The translations under genes were made by a program, and so were the position numbers. Below are positions 60,692 to 64,000 of a DNA stretch of 64,000 nt, piece by piece. Position 1 is the stretch's first letter. Each line of letters opens with the position of its first letter. Under the pieces are notes generated by a model. The model was not told where the DNA came from and searched no databases. It worked only from the letters and a program-made list of their open reading frames with translations. Origin of the DNA: Welwitschia mirabilis (lineage: Eukaryota > Gnetophyta > Gnetopsida > Welwitschiales); contig JBOZIK010000001.1 in NCBI GenBank assembly GCA_051453625.1, positions 97,567,856 to 97,631,855 of the forward strand. Direction: 5' to 3'.

Positions 60692-61742
60692 ATGGCAGAG
60701 GATCCCTCTAGAAGAGAATAATAAAAGGAGTCTGCAAGGAAGGATCCAAGGTATTTCTACTTGGAAATGTCAAATGAATTCTTAGATAAGTTCAATGAAA
60801 AGTTTAAAAAGAAGTCTATCTATCACGAGAGGCCAGTAGCTTAAGAGAAACTTAGAGAACTTAGAGATGTAGTAATACTTTTAAATGATCTAGATCTCTC
60901 TTATTTCTTTGAGGTTTCTGAGTTAGCTTATTATTTTCTTACTCAGATGTTCAACTCTAATGCTTCTTACAATGTGGATTACTCTACTCTTTTAATGCTT
61001 GTTTTAGAGAAATGTATACAAGTAACCATAGATCTAATAGCCTTTCTCATATATCTCCCTAGAGGAAATTATGAGGAGTTTTGGCCCTTGCATGATTCCA
61101 TAGAAGACAAGGCGGAAGTCACCAAGGAACTCTGTAGAAAACTCATTTGATGAAAAACCATTTTTTTCACCTTCCATCTTACTCCAAAATATCATTTTCT
61201 TCATTTAGTTTTCACTTACAATTTTTAACCTCTTATTGGTCATCATGATAAGATCTCAAATTATCATGTCTATCTTTTGTACTTACTCAAGTTCTTCCTC
61301 ACTTCATCCTCATTGTAAACATCTGCCATTATTTTAAAGTCCAAATGCACTCCAAACTTGAGACCCTGACTCTTGTGTCTTCCATTGGGAATGTTACTCT
61401 ATCCTGCATGCACACTTTCTCTGGATTTAAGAAATCCTCAAAATCTCCTTCTCCAAAGTAGGCCTCCCCTAAAGAGACTCTATCATACCTCAAGAGTCTA
61501 GATTCTTAAACTCAGCATATAAAAGAAGCACTTGTTGTGGTAAGGTATGAAATTACAGATACTTCTAAGGAAGTCAGTAGCTCTGCATAAAAGATGTCAA
61601 AAGAAAAAGAAGAAGATGATGACCCAGATTCTAAAGAAGAATCTAAGAAGAAGGAAGAAGAAAATCAAACTAATTATGTTATTTTCACTATTGTTGTTGT
61701 TTTTCTTATTTTTTTCTTATGACTTTTTTATATCCTTTGTCA
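60692..61742 (+). pseudogene. Additional ORF downstream of copia pol (unknown function), decayed
   Basis: The ATG at 60692 starts MAEDPSRRE; after two stops the same frame continues YLEMSNEFLDKFNEKFKKKS, IYHERPVA, then an open section 60947-61150 with LMLVLEKCIQ and LPRGNYEEFWPLHD. After 61150 a frameshifted stretch, LVFTYNF and NYHVYLLYLLKFFL (61200-61320), and LPLGMLL (61383-61403) reads like the central part of the proteins found beyond pol in some plant retroelements. An acidic Lys/Glu tail (KEKEEDDDPDSKEESKKKEE, 61595-61660) precedes a hydrophobic end cut by the N gap. No catalytic motif is visible. Its position, charged N-terminus and acidic tail fit an accessory gene of the element rather than a host gene. 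I cannot assign a function. Confidence 0.6.
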
Positions 61743-61842
61743 NNNNNNNNNNNNNNNNNNNNNNNNNNNNNNNNNNNNNNNNNNNNNNNNNNNNNNNNNN
61801 NNNNNNNNNNNNNNNNNNNNNNNNNNNNNNNNNNNNNNNNNN
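61743..61842. other. Assembly gap (100 N)
   Basis: Placeholder-length gap in T-rich sequence. Flanks are similar only in being T-rich, so an unmerged overlap is possible but not shown. Confidence 0.95.
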
Positions 61843-62979
61843 TATCTTATTCTTCATAACTTTTATAAGTTTCCTTTTAGTTTTTAAAGTTTTACATATT
61901 TTAGGATTAATTATTCATTCAAACACACTTTTTCAATTTTCTTTGATAACTTTCATCTTACTTAGCGCATTCTTCACTACCCTGTTTTTTAATCTATTTA
62001 TGTTTTCCTCCACATCTTCATTCATCATGACTTTTTATCATTTCCTATTTTTTGAGTTTTTGGGTATATTCTAATACTTTTATACTAATATCTAACCCTA
62101 ACTTGTTTAGCTAACATTTTCATTTTTTCCTAAATTTTTCAAAGTTTCATCATCCACCTAGTATCTAAATGATACTAGGAATGACATTAGGATTTTTTCT
62201 GATAATCATTCTAGGGCTATCATCCAAACAATGTGACTAAATGATAGTGTGACAAAACTATGATATGAGTTCTTTTTACTCATTTTTCTTCCATTATTTG
62301 TTATTTTTGTCTACTCTCTTAAGAGATAATAGTATTCTTGGTCCCTATCAACATGATAAAGCTTGTTTCCACTAAATGCATCCACTATATTTTTAGATTT
62401 CAGTAAATTCTCAAAAATGAGGTATGTTTTTCTGTTCCTTATATATTTGAATTTTTTCTTCCATTTCTTAGCATTTTGACACATAGTTTCCATGTATGTT
62501 GTTTACTTTTTTAAGCTCTTCTATTAAGAACTTATGGATCTGATTTTTGTTGCATATTTTGAAAGTTATAATGAATGTGCATTATGAGTTAGAATTAGGC
62601 TTTTAACTTTAAAACTTGTTTTTGTGTAAACCATATACTAACATGTAGTGGTCCTTTAGGGAAAATTGATCAATTTGACGTGCTCTACATTTTTAATGAA
62701 TTAGATTCTTCATTTGAATAATTTCATTTTTTACTTTATGTGAGGCTCACCTAAAATACATATTTTAATTTTTTCATGAATTTTTATTTTCATGATTAGG
62801 TAATATGGGGACATATTAACACTTTTAAAAAGGATGGAAAGGACATATTTTCATAATGTTTACACATTTTAAACCAGTTTATAGGATCATTTTGAGCATT
62901 CACACCATGTATTTTAGCTATATTCACCAAATTTTGTATGATGTATTATGTATTTATGATTGAGTAGGCCATGCACACA
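61843..62979. other. T-rich gene-free stretch
   Basis: The open frame that leaves the gap (to 62074) is a run of Phe/Leu/Ile/Ser codons from T-rich DNA. No LTR or coding signature was recognised up to about 62980. Confidence 0.45.
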
Positions 62980-63985
62980 TAGAGCTGAATAGGCTGAGGC
63001 TAAGATCAAAGCTATTGAGTAGGAGGTAGACTCATTAGCACCACGTAACATTGAGCAAGCAGAGCTAGTCTATCCTTCACCTTAACATACATGATCTTTA
63101 ACTATCTAGACTATGACCATTCATGTCAAGAGGAATTTTGACAACTTCATAAGATATTTGAAGCATGAGGTGGACTAGCAATTAATAAATTTATAGCTCT
63201 GATAAATCTTAGACAGATAGGAAATATACTATATATCTAATACCATGGATTTTTAGAACATCATGCATATAGAACATCATCTTGATGTCTGTGGCTAGCT
63301 AGTGGATATGATTGTAGCTATGATTCAGGGCCATAAGATTACGATCTCCCAAATTACATTCTGACAATTAATGATGTTGGTAATATTGGGAGAATTTATA
63401 AACATTCATTTGATGGGATAGAAAATCATCGTATGTATGGTTTAGCATTAGATATACCAGCAAATATAACTCTAGATAGATAGGGCATTTTAATGACATA
63501 GTTAACTCTTGCTTATGCAATTTTTCATATAGGGTTGGTTCACAAAATCAACTCATATTTTCATAATAGTTATGCTATGCTTATGCATTTACAAATACTA
63601 GTAGTGTTCAGGCAAGATAAGTAGATGGACTTATCCACATTCATATAGAGGAGACTCGGGTCTATGGTAGAATTACAACAGCTTCAGAATCTAGGATATT
63701 CATGTGTTTTCTCAATCATATTTAGATACTTAAGTATACCAAAGCCTCTATACAAGCAATGATTCATGCACATATATACTTTATCTCATTACTTATAAGA
63801 CATGGACATACAGGTACCAGAAGATGTTGAGAGACCTTGGATTCAGAGATTTATAGTTGGTACTTTACATGAGCAGATTCAAGCCCTACTGATAGAGACT
63901 ACTAAGGCTATTAGAGAGATTATAGATTGAGGCACTTTTACATTAGAGAAGAGGATCCATACGTTTAAGAGGAGAGTATAACACA
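62980..63985 (+). pseudogene. Unrecognised ORF relic at the window edge
   Basis: Plus-strand frames show long protein-like runs interrupted by stops, many of them TAG: AINKFIALINLRQIGNILYI (63180-63240), IMHIEHHLDVCG then LVDMIVAMIQGHKITISQIT (63260-63350), then after a frame change ALLIETTKAIREIID and GTFTLEKRIHTFKRRV (63875-63980). The last part looks helical and could be coiled coil. G+C is higher than the flanks. The overall look, helical and without catalytic motif, resembles retroelement accessory ORFs. It may belong to another element that continues beyond the window. Confidence 0.45.
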
Positions 63986-64000
63986 CTAAGGAGTAGCTAG

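Larger units (their letters stand above)
54417..61742 (+). mobile_element. Ty1/copia retrotransposon with an additional downstream ORF, 3' end not found
   Basis: Order on the plus strand: LTR, primer site, gag, protease, integrase, reverse transcriptase, RNase H (copia order, integrase before RT), then a spacer with a TATA-like box and a further ORF. Every coding part contains stops and frameshifts, so the copy is dead. The right end is set at the N gap only because sequence beyond cannot be assigned; a 3' LTR may lie further right, outside the window, or be lost. Confidence 0.85.

Noticed and set aside
61547-62074. 175-codon plus-strand frame
   Set aside because: It crosses an N gap and otherwise consists of Lys-rich sequence in the wrong frame for the extra ORF followed by Phe/Leu from T-rich DNA.
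1-64000. CRISPR arrays, bacterial operons, rRNA or tRNA genes
   Set aside because: No regularly spaced identical repeats, no bacterial gene organisation, and no recognisable rRNA or tRNA sequence; tRNA-like matches are only retroelement primer sites.

Overview
This window looks like repeat-rich nuclear DNA of a seed plant. Base composition is strongly A+T-rich: two hand-counted 60-base lines give about 18% G+C (start of the window) and 42% (inside a retroelement). No long intact gene was found. Nearly everything recognisable is the remains of plant retroelements: Ty1/copia, Ty3/gypsy, L1-like LINEs of the DUF4283 type, and short or non-autonomous LTR elements. All are full of stops and frameshifts, many of them plausible C-to-T/G-to-A changes (TGG to TGA, CAA to TAA, catalytic Asp to Asn). 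The species cannot be named from this.

Layout. 1-10 kb: non-coding DNA, a copia RNase H relic (4.2-4.8 kb) and two unrecognised ORF relics. 10.4-11.26 kb: a GA/GAGT microsatellite broken by an assembly gap. 11.4-13.8 kb: a short LTR element, minus strand, with LTRs, tRNA-Met primer site, purine tract and near-perfect target duplication. 15.8-21.2 kb: a second LTR element, minus strand, with 1.7 kb LTRs and a 2 kb interior without recognisable gag-pol; its LTRs carry a GGTGGAAGT-type minisatellite. 22.1-26.5 kb: a fairly complete LINE, minus strand. 28.8-29.1 kb: a fold-back element. 29.9-34.2 kb: a second, more decayed LINE, plus strand. 35-39 kb: non-coding DNA with a 0.5 kb direct repeat pair. 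40.3-42.2 kb: an apparently intron-free pseudogene of the protein phosphatase 4 regulatory subunit 3 (SMEK/PP4R3), the only host-gene-derived sequence recognised. 45.2-54.4 kb: a decayed Ty3/gypsy element, minus strand (gag, protease, RT, RNase H, integrase), with part of the integrase duplicated. 54.4-61.7 kb: a copia element, plus strand, with 5' LTR, primer site, gag, protease, integrase, RT and RNase H, followed by an additional ORF that has a TATA-like box of its own. 63-64 kb: another unrecognised ORF relic running to the window edge.

There are six runs of N. Four of them (43.0, 48.3, 51.6 and 52.0 kb) are flanked by nearly identical sequence, as expected when overlapping contig ends were left unmerged, so those short duplications should be treated as assembly artefacts.

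The most interesting points are the PP4R3 pseudogene, the extra ORF with possible separate promoter in the copia element, and a short GTCGACTAGA-like motif scattered both in that element's 5' LTR and in the spacer before the extra ORF.
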